Assembly (NCBI GenBank): GCA_964617665.1
Contig: CAZUAH010000152.1
Location: 1-26,942, forward strand
Reading direction: 5' to 3'
DNA from: JADHUC01 sp964617665
Lineage (GTDB): Bacteria > Planctomycetota > Planctomycetia > Pirellulales > Pirellulaceae
DNA: 26,942 bases
Numbering within the stretch: position 1 is the stretch's first letter; each line of letters opens with the position of its first letter. This document shows, piece after piece, positions 17,897 through 25,753 of this stretch. The translations under genes were made by a program, and so were the position numbers. Under the pieces are notes generated by a model. It had not been told where the DNA came from, did no database searches, and saw only the letters and a program-made list of their open reading frames with translations.

Positions 17897-17950
17897 AGGA
17901 GACCGGCCCAGAACCAGGCCTCCCAACACGCCGCAAACGGCCCGCAGAAT

Positions 17951-19330
17951 CTAACGGTTCGTATCGGTACGTTCCACTCTGAACACGATGTCGGGATCAA
18001 AGTCACCCTGCCCGCCGTCATCGACACCGTTCTTGCCGACGCTGTAGATCAGGTACTCGCCGTCTTCCACGACATATCGTAGCGGCTTGCCGTCAAAGGG
18101 ATCTGTGGGGACCTGGGGCATGAATTCCGGCACCAGTTGCTTCAAATCGTTAGGAATCTGTCCGCGATCGCGTCGATACCGTTCGATGGCGATGGCCGTC
18201 ACAGCGGCATCGTTCATCGCGTTTCCTCGCGCCGCAGCATCCAATGCGGCACCGAGGGCTGGAAGTAGAAGCGTTGTCCGCATGTGGCGGATTCTGCCGA
18301 GTTTGGAGTTGGTGAGTGCCGCCAGATCTTGTTCGATCTGATCGAATTCTCTTTGGGCCTGCGGCATCGGTTTCCCGGCGGCCGCAATCATTCCTTCCAT
18401 GAAGGCCAAGTACTGACAAAGATCGTCGTTAGGATTAAGGCCCACTACGGGGACTGTGCCTGATTGCGCTCCCGTACCGTCCCCTCCCGGATTTCGGAAT
18501 GCCCCGATGCCGACCGCGCGTTCGCCGACCAGCGAACGTTGGAGACCTTTGTTGTAGCGTGTCTTGCGGAAACCCTCGGCAAGACGCTCCAGATCCGCGT
18601 CTGAGAATTCCACGTGTGGCAACTGGCGGCGGCATAGGTCGTTGGCAACGCCACCGACGGCGATCCTGACCAGTAGCGAAACCAGCGTCGGCTCCTGCTC
18701 CAAACTGTTTCCGAGTACGCACATCGCGTGAATCGAATCAGCAACGCCGTCGGCGTCTCCGCGATGAGCACGAACATGAGCCTCCAGTGACAACATGCGG
18801 GCTCCACCTCGAAGCTTCTGGACGTGGTCGAGCATCATGCCGAAGCCTTGTCCGAAATCCAGATCGTATCGTGCACCACCCCCGCGGTCTGCAGCCTCGT
18901 GGAGTAGACGCATTGTTGCGGCGTATTTGTCCAGAAAAGCCTCCACCTCTGTCATCTCTGGCCACGGCTGGCCAGGAGGGGGAATCTCGGCATCGGTACC
19001 TACGATCGGCAGGTCTTTGGCGTCTTGGTTGTAGGCGGCACCGTCCAGCGGGGCGATTGCGGTCACCCAGAGCTTGGTGGCATCGAACGCTCCATCAGGC
19101 AAGGCGTAATAGGTATTAAGCTCTGCCGCATTGGCCGGTTCGCCGCGTTTCTGAATCTCGGCCAACATCGCATCCGCGCGACGTGCCGATTGGGCGCGCC
19201 AACCGATGATACCCAGACAACTGACCAGCATCAGTAGTGCGACCACTCCCACTGCAATCAGCAGGCATCCTCTCGCATTTAACCGTTTGGGCTCGCGTTT
19301 GGCTTTTGGTTTCGGTTGTTCCTCGGTCAT
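17951..19330 (-). CDS. membrane-anchored planctomycete-type protein with GspG-like C-terminal motif
   Basis: I do not recognise a named function. The 459-residue protein has a charged Lys/Arg/Pro-rich N-terminus, one membrane segment at about 21-44 (GCLLIAVGVVALLMLVSCLG) and a long, mainly helical extracytoplasmic part. The C-terminal 70 residues contain YRRDRGQIPNDLKQLVPEF, then PTDPFDGKPLRYV and YSVGKNGVDDGG. These resemble the calcium-loop end of type II pseudopilins (GspG), which many planctomycete proteins of unknown role share. The ATG at 19330 is supported by AGAGGAA about 7 bases upstream. It is monocistronic, ends beside the first assembly gap and diverges from tyrS. The anchored topology is well supported; any role is not. 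Confidence 0.75.
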   Translation of the reverse strand: MTEEQPKPKAKREPKRLNARGCLLIAVGVVALLMLVSCLGIIGWRAQSARRADAMLAEIQKRGEPANAAELNTYYALPDGAFDATKLWVTAIAPLDGAAYNQDAKDLPIVGTDAEIPPPGQPWPEMTEVEAFLDKYAATMRLLHEAADRGGGARYDLDFGQGFGMMLDHVQKLRGGARMLSLEAHVRAHRGDADGVADSIHAMCVLGNSLEQEPTLVSLLVRIAVGGVANDLCRRQLPHVEFSDADLERLAEGFRKTRYNKGLQRSLVGERAVGIGAFRNPGGDGTGAQSGTVPVVGLNPNDDLCQYLAFMEGMIAAAGKPMPQAQREFDQIEQDLAALTNSKLGRIRHMRTTLLLPALGAALDAAARGNAMNDAAVTAIAIERYRRDRGQIPNDLKQLVPEFMPQVPTDPFDGKPLRYVVEDGEYLIYSVGKNGVDDGGQGDFDPDIVFRVERTDTNR

Positions 19331-19447
19331 TGATTGATTCCTCTTGACGGATAGTCAGGCCTCCGGGCGCGATTGGATCTCCGCATGTGCGACGGCGTCT
19401 ATTCTCGTACCAACGGTGTCAAATTGGAAGCATTAGCCGACGCTCGG

Positions 19448-19476
19448 TTGCAAGCATTACGACTTCGCGGCATACT
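19448..19476 (+). promoter_or_regulatory. possible sigma-70-type promoter of tyrS
   Basis: TTGCAA at 19448-19453 and CATACT at 19471-19476 are separated by 17 bases, each matching four of six consensus positions. It is the best pair I see in the 249-base region upstream of tyrS. Planctomycete promoters are poorly defined by consensus, so this is a weak call. Confidence 0.2.
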
Positions 19477-19579
19477 CTCTCGTGATATTCGCGGTATGCA
19501 GCATCATATTGCGGACACAAGTCGTGTTGCTCCGCTTTCGATGGGGAATGCCCCCGCTTCCTAGGGATGAAAATTCGCT

Positions 19580-20866
19580 ATGACCGACGTTTTTGCCGAT
19601 CTCGCTTGGCGAGGTCTCATAAATCAGACCACCGACGATCAACAGTTGCCCGGTTGGCTGCAGTCCGCTTCGCGTACCGTATACGTTGGGTTTGACCCCA
19701 CGGCAGACAGTCTTCACGTGGGCAGTCTTCTGCCGCTTCTGATGTTGCGGCGTTTTCAACGAGCGGGGCACCGACCGATTGCATTGGTCGGCGGTGCTAC
19801 GGGAATGATTGGTGATCCCACGGGCAAGAGCGAAGAGCGCAATCTGCTGTCAGTCGAGACGCTGCGGGCGAATGTCGCTGGGCTGGAACGCCAAATGCGC
19901 AGGCTGCTGGATTTCGACTGCGGCGATACGTCCGCGGTTCTGGCCAATAACTTTGATTGGATGCAGAGTTTCAGCTACCTCGATTTCCTGCGTGACATTG
20001 GCAAGAACTTCCCCGTCAACGTCATGCTGGCCAAGGATTCGGTGAAGGGACGGCTGGAGCGTACGGACAGTGGTCTTAGCTACACCGAATTCAGCTACAT
20101 GTTGCTGCAGGCATACGACTTCGTGTACCTGAACGAGCATTACGGCTGCGAACTGCAAGCCGGTGGCAGCGACCAGTGGGGCAACATCACTGCGGGAATC
20201 GACTTGGCTCGCCGAATGCGCAGCGTTCAGCTATATGGCCTGACGTGTCCCCTGCTGACCACGTCGGCTGGAACGAAGATGGGCAAGACCGAGCAAGGCG
20301 CCGTTTGGCTCTCAGCCGACCGCACCAGCCCGTATGCCTTCTATCAGTACTGGATCAACGTAGCGGATGACGATGCGGGCACGTGCTTGCGATTCCTAAC
20401 CGAATTGGAGCACGAGGAGATCGAGGCGTTGGACCGCTCGCGAGAACAGGAACCTCACCAACGCCAAAGCCAGAAACGTCTGGCCGAGGAACTGACGCGG
20501 CTGTTGCACAGTGAAGATGGTTTGGCGACGGCCCAACGAGCCACCAAGGTCTTTTTTGGCGCAGAGATCGCGGACTTGAACGACACGCAATTGGTCGAGA
20601 TCTTTGCCGATGTGCCTAGCAAGCAGTCAACCAAAGAACGGCTTGCTGGCGATGGCATGCCCCTGGTCGACGCATTTGTCGAGGCGGGCTTGGCAAAGTC
20701 GAAGGGCGAGGCGCGCCGCGCGATCCAGCAAGGTGGTGCATACGTTAACAATCGCCGCGTGACTGATATCGAGGCAAGATTGACGGTCGAGGACCTAGCC
20801 AGCGAGACTGTGATAGTCCTGCGCATCGGCAAAAAGCGGTACGCCTTATTGCGTTTTGCGGACTGA
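19580..20866 (+). CDS. tyrS: tyrosyl-tRNA synthetase
   Basis: This cytoplasmic class I enzyme charges tRNA-Tyr with tyrosine. The 428-residue length is normal. YVGFDPTADSLHVGSLLPL carries the HIGH-equivalent HVGS. GGATGMIGDPTGKS and GGSDQWGNITAGIDL are tyrosine-pocket motifs. KMGKTEQGAVWL is the KMSKS-equivalent loop. The C-terminal S4 RNA-binding domain spans about 365-428 (GEARRAIQQGGAYVNNRRV). The ATG at 19580 has AGGGATGAA about 13 bases upstream, a weak site. Its last 21 bases overlap the 3' end of the opposing fliM-like gene. I see no T-box leader. Confidence 0.97.
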   Translation: MTDVFADLAWRGLINQTTDDQQLPGWLQSASRTVYVGFDPTADSLHVGSLLPLLMLRRFQRAGHRPIALVGGATGMIGDPTGKSEERNLLSVETLRANVAGLERQMRRLLDFDCGDTSAVLANNFDWMQSFSYLDFLRDIGKNFPVNVMLAKDSVKGRLERTDSGLSYTEFSYMLLQAYDFVYLNEHYGCELQAGGSDQWGNITAGIDLARRMRSVQLYGLTCPLLTTSAGTKMGKTEQGAVWLSADRTSPYAFYQYWINVADDDAGTCLRFLTELEHEEIEALDRSREQEPHQRQSQKRLAEELTRLLHSEDGLATAQRATKVFFGAEIADLNDTQLVEIFADVPSKQSTKERLAGDGMPLVDAFVEAGLAKSKGEARRAIQQGGAYVNNRRVTDIEARLTVEDLASETVIVLRIGKKRYALLRFAD

Positions 20867-21814
20867 GTCCTCTTCGATTCGCACTGCTTTATGGCCGTCC
20901 AGGATTCCTGCCTTCCCTTTGAAGCGACGTTCGCCATCCACCGTCACTTCGAGCGCGTCATCAGGCACTTTTTCGGTGTCGATCACATCACCAACCTGCA
21001 AATCGTTCACGTCAGCCGCCGGAAGCTCTGTTTCTGCCAGCACGACGGACACGTGTACCGGATCTTCGGATTGACCATCGCGAGATGACGCGCGATAACT
21101 GCTTGCCTCGCCAACCAGCGGCTCGCACTTGTCAGCAACGCTCCGAGGCATCACCAGCGATATCACGCCACTCGCTTGTCCAAGCGACACCTCGAACCGG
21201 GTGTGTGTCACCGCCTCTTTACATGCCAACGCCTCGACGCGGCACGGACTGCTGTCCACCGTCACGGTTTCCGGATCGAGCGAGTCAACTTGCATGCAGA
21301 CGGCCTTCCATTCGTCAAGGAATAGCTCGACGATTCGAATGGCCAATCGTCTCTCTATCTCGGTCAGGGACCTGGGCTCAATGCTGGCCGCGCCCAAATC
21401 ACCGCCAAGCATGCGTTCGATCATTGGGAACAGGATCGAGAGCTCGATGTTCAAAACGAAGGTCGCACGCTCGTCCTTTGTGCAGAGTGTGACGAAACAG
21501 GTTGGATCATCCAGACACAGCACAAATTCACCGAAGGTCGCGTCGTCTATGTCGCCGACAGTCACATGGGTCGCGGCGCGAAGCGACTCTGAAAATGCCT
21601 CCGACAAGTTGTACGCAAGGTGTTCCGCCAGAGCCCGAAGTCTTGTGATCCGTTCCTGTTCAGCCTCAGAGAGGGCATCTGGTGCGGCAACGGGCGCGTC
21701 GATTTTGGTTTTTGAACCAAGTGCAGACGCTACATCACCCACCTGCTGCTGGTCGGATTTGTCGCCCTGCAGCAAGCACGCTATTTCCTCTTGGCTAAGC
21801 GTTTCCCTGCCCAT
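20846..21814 (-). CDS. fliM: flagellar motor switch protein FliM-like
   Basis: FliM forms the switch part of the flagellar C-ring on the cytoplasmic side and binds phosphorylated CheY. The 322-residue protein opens with LSQEEIACLLQG (residues 6-17), close to the CheY-binding LSQxEIDALL motif. The middle domain includes FVLNIELSILFPMIERMLGG and ERRLAIRIVELFLDEW. The C-terminal SpoA (FliN-like) domain includes LPAADVNDLQVGDVIDT and VTVDGERRFKGKAGI. GGAG lies 6 bases before the ATG at 21814. No other flagellar gene is in the window, so it is an orphan here, downstream of proA and its terminator. The 3' end overlaps tyrS by 21 bases tail to tail. Confidence 0.85.
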   Translation of the reverse strand: MGRETLSQEEIACLLQGDKSDQQQVGDVASALGSKTKIDAPVAAPDALSEAEQERITRLRALAEHLAYNLSEAFSESLRAATHVTVGDIDDATFGEFVLCLDDPTCFVTLCTKDERATFVLNIELSILFPMIERMLGGDLGAASIEPRSLTEIERRLAIRIVELFLDEWKAVCMQVDSLDPETVTVDSSPCRVEALACKEAVTHTRFEVSLGQASGVISLVMPRSVADKCEPLVGEASSYRASSRDGQSEDPVHVSVVLAETELPAADVNDLQVGDVIDTEKVPDDALEVTVDGERRFKGKAGILDGHKAVRIEEDSVRKTQ

Positions 21815-21833
21815 AAGTCACTCCATTCGCTGG

Positions 21834-21903
21834 AAAAAGGGGGCGGGAGTCTTTTGCCGGAACGGCCCGGAGGGTGCTTCGCACAAAAGACTCCCGACCC
21901 CCC
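21834..21903 (-). terminator. rho-independent terminator of proA
   Basis: On the minus strand a long stem forms between 21884-21903 and 21839-21856 (CGGGAGTCTTTTG against CAAAAGACTCCCG, plus a G5:C5 clamp with one bulged base), followed by TTTTT at 21838-21834. The loop contains a further small hairpin (GTGCTTCGCAC). After removal of the suspected assembly duplication it would begin just beyond the proA stop codon. Confidence 0.75.
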
Positions 21904-21924
21904 TCTTATGTGCCGATCAATCCC

Positions 21925-21934
21925 NNNNNNNNNN
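21925..21934. other. assembly gap (10 N) with degraded flank
   Basis: Ten N bases separate 21904-21924 from a low-complexity stretch (21935-22020) of G, C and A runs that leads into a second copy of the same 21 bases at 22021-22041. The two 21-base copies differ at three positions, all C/G swaps. The low-complexity part looks like a corrupted read-through of the proA terminator hairpin. Confidence 0.95.
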
Positions 21935-22022
21935 CCCCACCACCCCCTCAACCGGGGGGGGGTCCGGTGGCCCCCCCCCGCCCGGGGGGGGGGCACCAAA
22001 AAAACCCCCCCCCACCCCCCTC

Positions 22023-23297
22023 TTATGTCCGGATCAATCCGTCTCCGTACGCGACGTACTTGTAGGTTGTCAACTCCTTCAGGCCGCAAGGTCCGCGGGC
22101 GTGAAAGCGATCGGTGCTGATACCGATTTCTGCCCCCAGGCCAAACTCGCCTCCGTCATTGAAGCGAGTGCTCGCGTTGACCATTACGGCTGAACTGTCG
22201 ACGCATTTTGTGAACTGTCGAGCCGCCGCCAGGTCCGCTGTGATGATCGCGTCTGTGTGGTGTGAGCCGTACGCGTTAATCCGCTGGATCGCTTCGTCCA
22301 ATGATTCCACCACGTTGACCGAAATCACCGGGCCAAGGTACTCGGCAAAGTAGTCTTCCTCGGTCGCCGCCTCTGAATCCGGGAGGACCTGACACGTGGC
22401 CGCGTCGCCACGGATTTCGACCTTGCTCTCGGCCATTGCTTTTGCGATACGAGGGAGAAAATCGGACGCGATGTCTTTGTGAACCAGCAACGATTCGCAG
22501 GCGTTACAGACTCCCATTCGCTGGCATTTTGCATTAACCGTCAAACGCTCGGCCATATCCAGATCCGCGCTGCGGTCTACATATACGTGGCAGTTGCCGG
22601 CAAAGTGTTTGATCACCGGCATCTTGGCTTCGGCCGAAACGCGACGTATCAATCCCTCTCCGCCACGAGGAATCGCCACGTCGATGAACTGGTCCAGCGC
22701 CAAGAAATGGCCCACCGCTTCGCGGTCCGTCGTGCCAACCAACTGAACGGCGGCGGGCGGGATATCGTTGGCTTGGGCGGCTTCTGCGAGTACTTCGACG
22801 ATGGCTTGGCTGGAGCGGGCTGCCTCTTTCCCGCCACGCAGAATGACGGAGTTTCCGCTCTTGACACAAATCGCCGCTGCGTCAGCGGTTACATTAGGCC
22901 GCGACTCGTAGATGAAGAACACCACGCCCAACGGCACACGGACCTTGGACACATCCAAACCGTTGGGGCGGACTGACGACTCGATCACCTCGCCAACCGG
23001 GTCTCGCAACATCGCGATCTCTTCCATGGCCGCGGAAATGCCTTGGATTCGATCGTCCGTCAGACGCAATCGGTCGATTTGAGCGTCCGTCAGGCCGTAT
23101 GTCGGTGCCGCTTCTATGTCTTTCTGGTTAGCAGCCTGTATCGCGCCGATCCGCTCGCGAAGTATGGCCCCTGCCTCACGAAGCCAGTTGTCTTTCTGGG
23201 AACCACTAACTTGGGCCAACTCTGCGGCAGCCGCTTGCGCAGCCTGAGCCATTTGCAGGCAATACTTGTCGAGTTCTTGGCCCGTGGGAACGGTCAT
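22023..23297 (-). CDS. proA: gamma-glutamyl phosphate reductase
   Basis: This enzyme catalyses the second step of proline synthesis, the NADPH-dependent reduction of glutamyl-5-phosphate to the semialdehyde. The 424-residue protein is normal length and belongs to the aldehyde dehydrogenase superfamily. It shows VPLGVVFFIYESRPNVTADA at 121-140, GGKEAARSSQAI at 155-166, and the catalytic cysteine C264 in GVCNACESLLV. GSHHTDAI and FGLGAEIGISTDRFHARGP are characteristic of the C-terminal part. The start is the ATG at 23297. proB is not in the window. The last codons lie at the edge of the second assembly gap; the copy at 22021-22041 is the one contiguous with the gene. Confidence 0.96.
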   Translation of the reverse strand: MTVPTGQELDKYCLQMAQAAQAAAAELAQVSGSQKDNWLREAGAILRERIGAIQAANQKDIEAAPTYGLTDAQIDRLRLTDDRIQGISAAMEEIAMLRDPVGEVIESSVRPNGLDVSKVRVPLGVVFFIYESRPNVTADAAAICVKSGNSVILRGGKEAARSSQAIVEVLAEAAQANDIPPAAVQLVGTTDREAVGHFLALDQFIDVAIPRGGEGLIRRVSAEAKMPVIKHFAGNCHVYVDRSADLDMAERLTVNAKCQRMGVCNACESLLVHKDIASDFLPRIAKAMAESKVEIRGDAATCQVLPDSEAATEEDYFAEYLGPVISVNVVESLDEAIQRINAYGSHHTDAIITADLAAARQFTKCVDSSAVMVNASTRFNDGGEFGLGAEIGISTDRFHARGPCGLKELTTYKYVAYGDGLIRT

Positions 23298-23551
23298 TTG
23301 TGTCTATCCTCGTCCTTGCTGTACTGCACGTCTGGTGCTGCTAAACCGTGTCTGTAAAACGATTTGGGCAACGACTCTGGGAGTATCCGCCAATTCCGGT
23401 CGCGCGTCAACGTCGCTGTGATTCGACCGTGGCCTACGAACACCGGTTAGCTGTGGCTAGAATCAGACGCTTTGTGAACCGAAGAAGCATGGAACGTGTC
23501 ACATTGGGCGTGTAGAGAATCTTCGCCGCTATCACGAAAGCCAAGCCAAGT

Positions 23552-24163
23552 ATGATCGCAATCATCGACTATCAGATGGGTAACCTGCGCAGCGTGCAGA
23601 AAGGTTTTGAGAAAGTCGGCTACGAGGCCACCATCACGAGTGACCCGAGCGATGTCGAAAAGGCAGAAAAGGTGATCTTGCCTGGAGTTGGTGCCTTTGA
23701 GGACGCGATGACGGAATTGCGTCATCGACATCTCGTTGGCCCGATCTGCGACGCCATCGAAACGGGAAAGCCGTTCTTGGGGATCTGCCTCGGACTTCAA
23801 CTGTTATTTGACGTCAGCTACGAAGGTGGCGAGCACGAAGGTCTGGGGATACTACCGGGCAGAGTTGTGCGTTTTGACCTGCCAGCCGAGTACAAGGTGC
23901 CGCACATGGGCTGGAATGGTGCCATCATTCGCCATCGTGCACCAATCCTGGATGGAATCGAGGAAGATACGCATTTCTACTTCGTACACTCGTACCATGT
24001 GGTGCCGGACGATCCGGAAGTCATTGCTATCGAGGCGGACTACCATCGGCCCTTCTGTGCCATGATCTGGCGAGACAATCTGTTCGCCACGCAGTTCCAC
24101 CCGGAAAAGAGCCAGAAACACGGGCTGCGGATTCTCAAGAACTTTGCCGAACTGCCCGTGTGA
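23552..24163 (+). CDS. hisH: imidazole glycerol phosphate synthase, glutaminase subunit
   Basis: HisH hydrolyses glutamine and channels ammonia to HisF in histidine synthesis. The 203-residue protein has MIAIIDYQMGNLRSV at the start, LPGVGAFEDAM at 43-53, the nucleophile C79 in FLGICLGLQLL and the H183/E185 pair in QFHPEKSQ, a complete class I triad. VPHMGWN at 116-122 is the HisF-contacting loop type. The ATG at 23552 has only a weak upstream purine stretch. hisF and hisA are not beside it: the next gene is a convergent cupin 5 bases away, and the 254 bases upstream separate it from divergent proA without another gene. Confidence 0.96.
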   Translation: MIAIIDYQMGNLRSVQKGFEKVGYEATITSDPSDVEKAEKVILPGVGAFEDAMTELRHRHLVGPICDAIETGKPFLGICLGLQLLFDVSYEGGEHEGLGILPGRVVRFDLPAEYKVPHMGWNGAIIRHRAPILDGIEEDTHFYFVHSYHVVPDDPEVIAIEADYHRPFCAMIWRDNLFATQFHPEKSQKHGLRILKNFAELPV

Positions 24164-24168
24164 CGAGG

Positions 24169-24534
24169 TCAATCGTCGATCAACACCGTGTCCTCGTGCT
24201 CGTATGGCGGTGCGCAGCAGCATAGGAACTTCAGAGGCACGTCGTCGGTATTGGTGATCTGATGTGTTGAGCCGGGCGGAATCGCAACGGCATCCCCCGG
24301 CCCAACATCTTGCAGGTGGTCGTCTACCTGCATCCTTCCGCGACCTTCCAGGACGTAGTAGATTTCCTCGGTCACCGGGTGATAGTGAGGAGTCGTGGCA
24401 CCGCCGACGGGGACCCGAGCTTCGGCCAAGCTTTGGCGTTCGATACACGAATTGCGATGCGCCAGTAACTCGCGGATCTCCGATCCATCCTTCGTGGTAA
24501 ACGCCGGCACATCGTTGATGTTTCGCACGTCCAT
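24169..24534 (-). CDS. small single-domain cupin
   Basis: This 121-residue protein is a single cupin barrel with both motifs intact. Motif 1 gives metal ligands H50, H52 and E57 (GATTPHYHPVTEEIYYVLEG), and motif 2 gives H91 (GDAVAIPPGSTHQITN). Such proteins include isomerases, dioxygenases and sugar binders, and the substrate cannot be told from sequence. The ATG at 24534 has GGAG 7 bases upstream; the frame runs to 24732 but without homology. A C-terminal CCC cluster at about 105-107 is unusual. It converges with hisH (5 bases between stops) and diverges from the GIY-YIG gene. Confidence 0.85.
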   Translation of the reverse strand: MDVRNINDVPAFTTKDGSEIRELLAHRNSCIERQSLAEARVPVGGATTPHYHPVTEEIYYVLEGRGRMQVDDHLQDVGPGDAVAIPPGSTHQITNTDDVPLKFLCCCAPPYEHEDTVLIDD

Positions 24535-24679
24535 TATTGTGCTCCCGTTTCGCTCGTGGATTCGCGCCGATTGTAGTCCACATCCGCAACTCTCGACAGC
24601 CGGACCCGGCCCGGCGATAATTGGGCTTACATGATTTTGCCTCTTTCTTCGGGAAGAATCAGGACGATTGCGGTTCACT

Positions 24680-25579
24680 ATGTCATCACGGTCTCGCTGG
24701 GCTATCCAGAATCGCCTGAAAATGCTCGTCAATGCCGCTGCACTCCTGTGTACCGGGCTGTACTCTTACCCTGTACGAGCGTCAGAGGATTCCGCGCAAA
24801 ACCATGATTTGACAGAGGTTGTCACGCAGGCTTTCCACGAAGTCCACGATGGGTGGAGCACGGACGAGGTGATTCTCAAGGATTCTCTGAATGAAGCGTT
24901 CATTCGGCACTGTCGACGCTCGCTCCCCGACGTCGACGAATCTCAACTGAATTGGACGTTGCTGAATCTACGCAAAGCGGGCAGGCTGGAAGTCAAAGCG
25001 ACGAAACGAGCTTCGCTTCGCCACGACGACTACTTTCATGCCGCCGAGATCGCTGCCCGGTTCATGTACGACAAGTATCGGTTGAGCACCGATGGTGTGA
25101 TGTGCGATCCGAAGCTTCGCAGCGAGTTCGACAAAGTGGCGCAGGCCGCTGCGCCCGATGTTACGGCTTACCGTCTACGCAAAGCAGCGTTTAGTCTGCG
25201 GAAGGCGAGGAAGTTGCGACCGGAACTCGTCGCCAGAGTTGCCGATTGGGACAGGCAGATCATCTCAATCCCCGCGAACAAGATCGTGAAAGATGCAGGG
25301 ATCGTGCCAACGAATCCGGGAGTGTACATATTCCGCGATGCCTCGGGCTATTTGTACATTGGCGAATCAGCCGATCTTCGTGCTCGCGTATCCAAACACC
25401 TGGACGATTCCGACCGTAAGTCGCTGGCACACTATCTCTGGAAAGGCGGCCTGGAGAACGTAACCGTCGAACTTCACGCTTTTGATCCCGATTCCAACGC
25501 TCGACTCAAGGAAATGCGACGGGCGTACGAATCCGAGCTGATCCGTAGCCGCAAGCCGCGTTTCAATATCGCGCCGTGA
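24680..25579 (+). CDS. GIY-YIG domain protein with predicted signal peptide
   Basis: The C-terminal part (about residues 213-299) is a complete GIY-YIG fold: PGVYIF at 213-218, LYIG at 225-228, the following LRAR arginines, the catalytic-type glutamate in YESELI (E286) and PRFNIAP at the end. GIY-YIG domains are metal-dependent nucleases as in UvrC. The N-terminus, however, has a basic stretch and a hydrophobic segment, MLVNAAALLCTGLYS, then PVRASEDS, which looks like a signal peptide. Between them, about 30-200, lie helical segments with two similar LRKA(G/R)RL/KL endings (LLNLRKAGRLEV and SLRKARKLRPEL) that could be small helical or winged-helix repeats. The start is uncertain: ATG at 24680 is chosen over TTG at 24668 and ATG at 24722. 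Confidence 0.75.
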   Translation: MSSRSRWAIQNRLKMLVNAAALLCTGLYSYPVRASEDSAQNHDLTEVVTQAFHEVHDGWSTDEVILKDSLNEAFIRHCRRSLPDVDESQLNWTLLNLRKAGRLEVKATKRASLRHDDYFHAAEIAARFMYDKYRLSTDGVMCDPKLRSEFDKVAQAAAPDVTAYRLRKAAFSLRKARKLRPELVARVADWDRQIISIPANKIVKDAGIVPTNPGVYIFRDASGYLYIGESADLRARVSKHLDDSDRKSLAHYLWKGGLENVTVELHAFDPDSNARLKEMRRAYESELIRSRKPRFNIAP

Positions 25580-25753
25580 AGACACGTGCCGAGTCTTCTC
25601 GTAATCGGGCATCAACGGCGCTCGATTGGCAATTCACCTACCAGGTATCCGTCCAGGAGTTCGCCAACGGAAAACGGTGCCCGTCTCGCAGCGATTTGCT
25701 GAAGACAGAGCACCGTCTATATGTCAGTTGTCGGGTCGTTGATGCCGTCTCTG

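Noticed and set aside
19331..19579. T-box riboswitch upstream of tyrS, or a small ORF at 19373-19564
   Set aside because: No T-box sequence or terminator/antiterminator pair is visible, and the small frame lacks a ribosome site and motifs.
21935..22020. Runs of 9-10 G and C that look like a G-quadruplex or i-motif element
   Set aside because: The tract borders an N gap and aligns with a corrupted copy of the adjacent terminator hairpin, so it is most likely a sequencing artefact.
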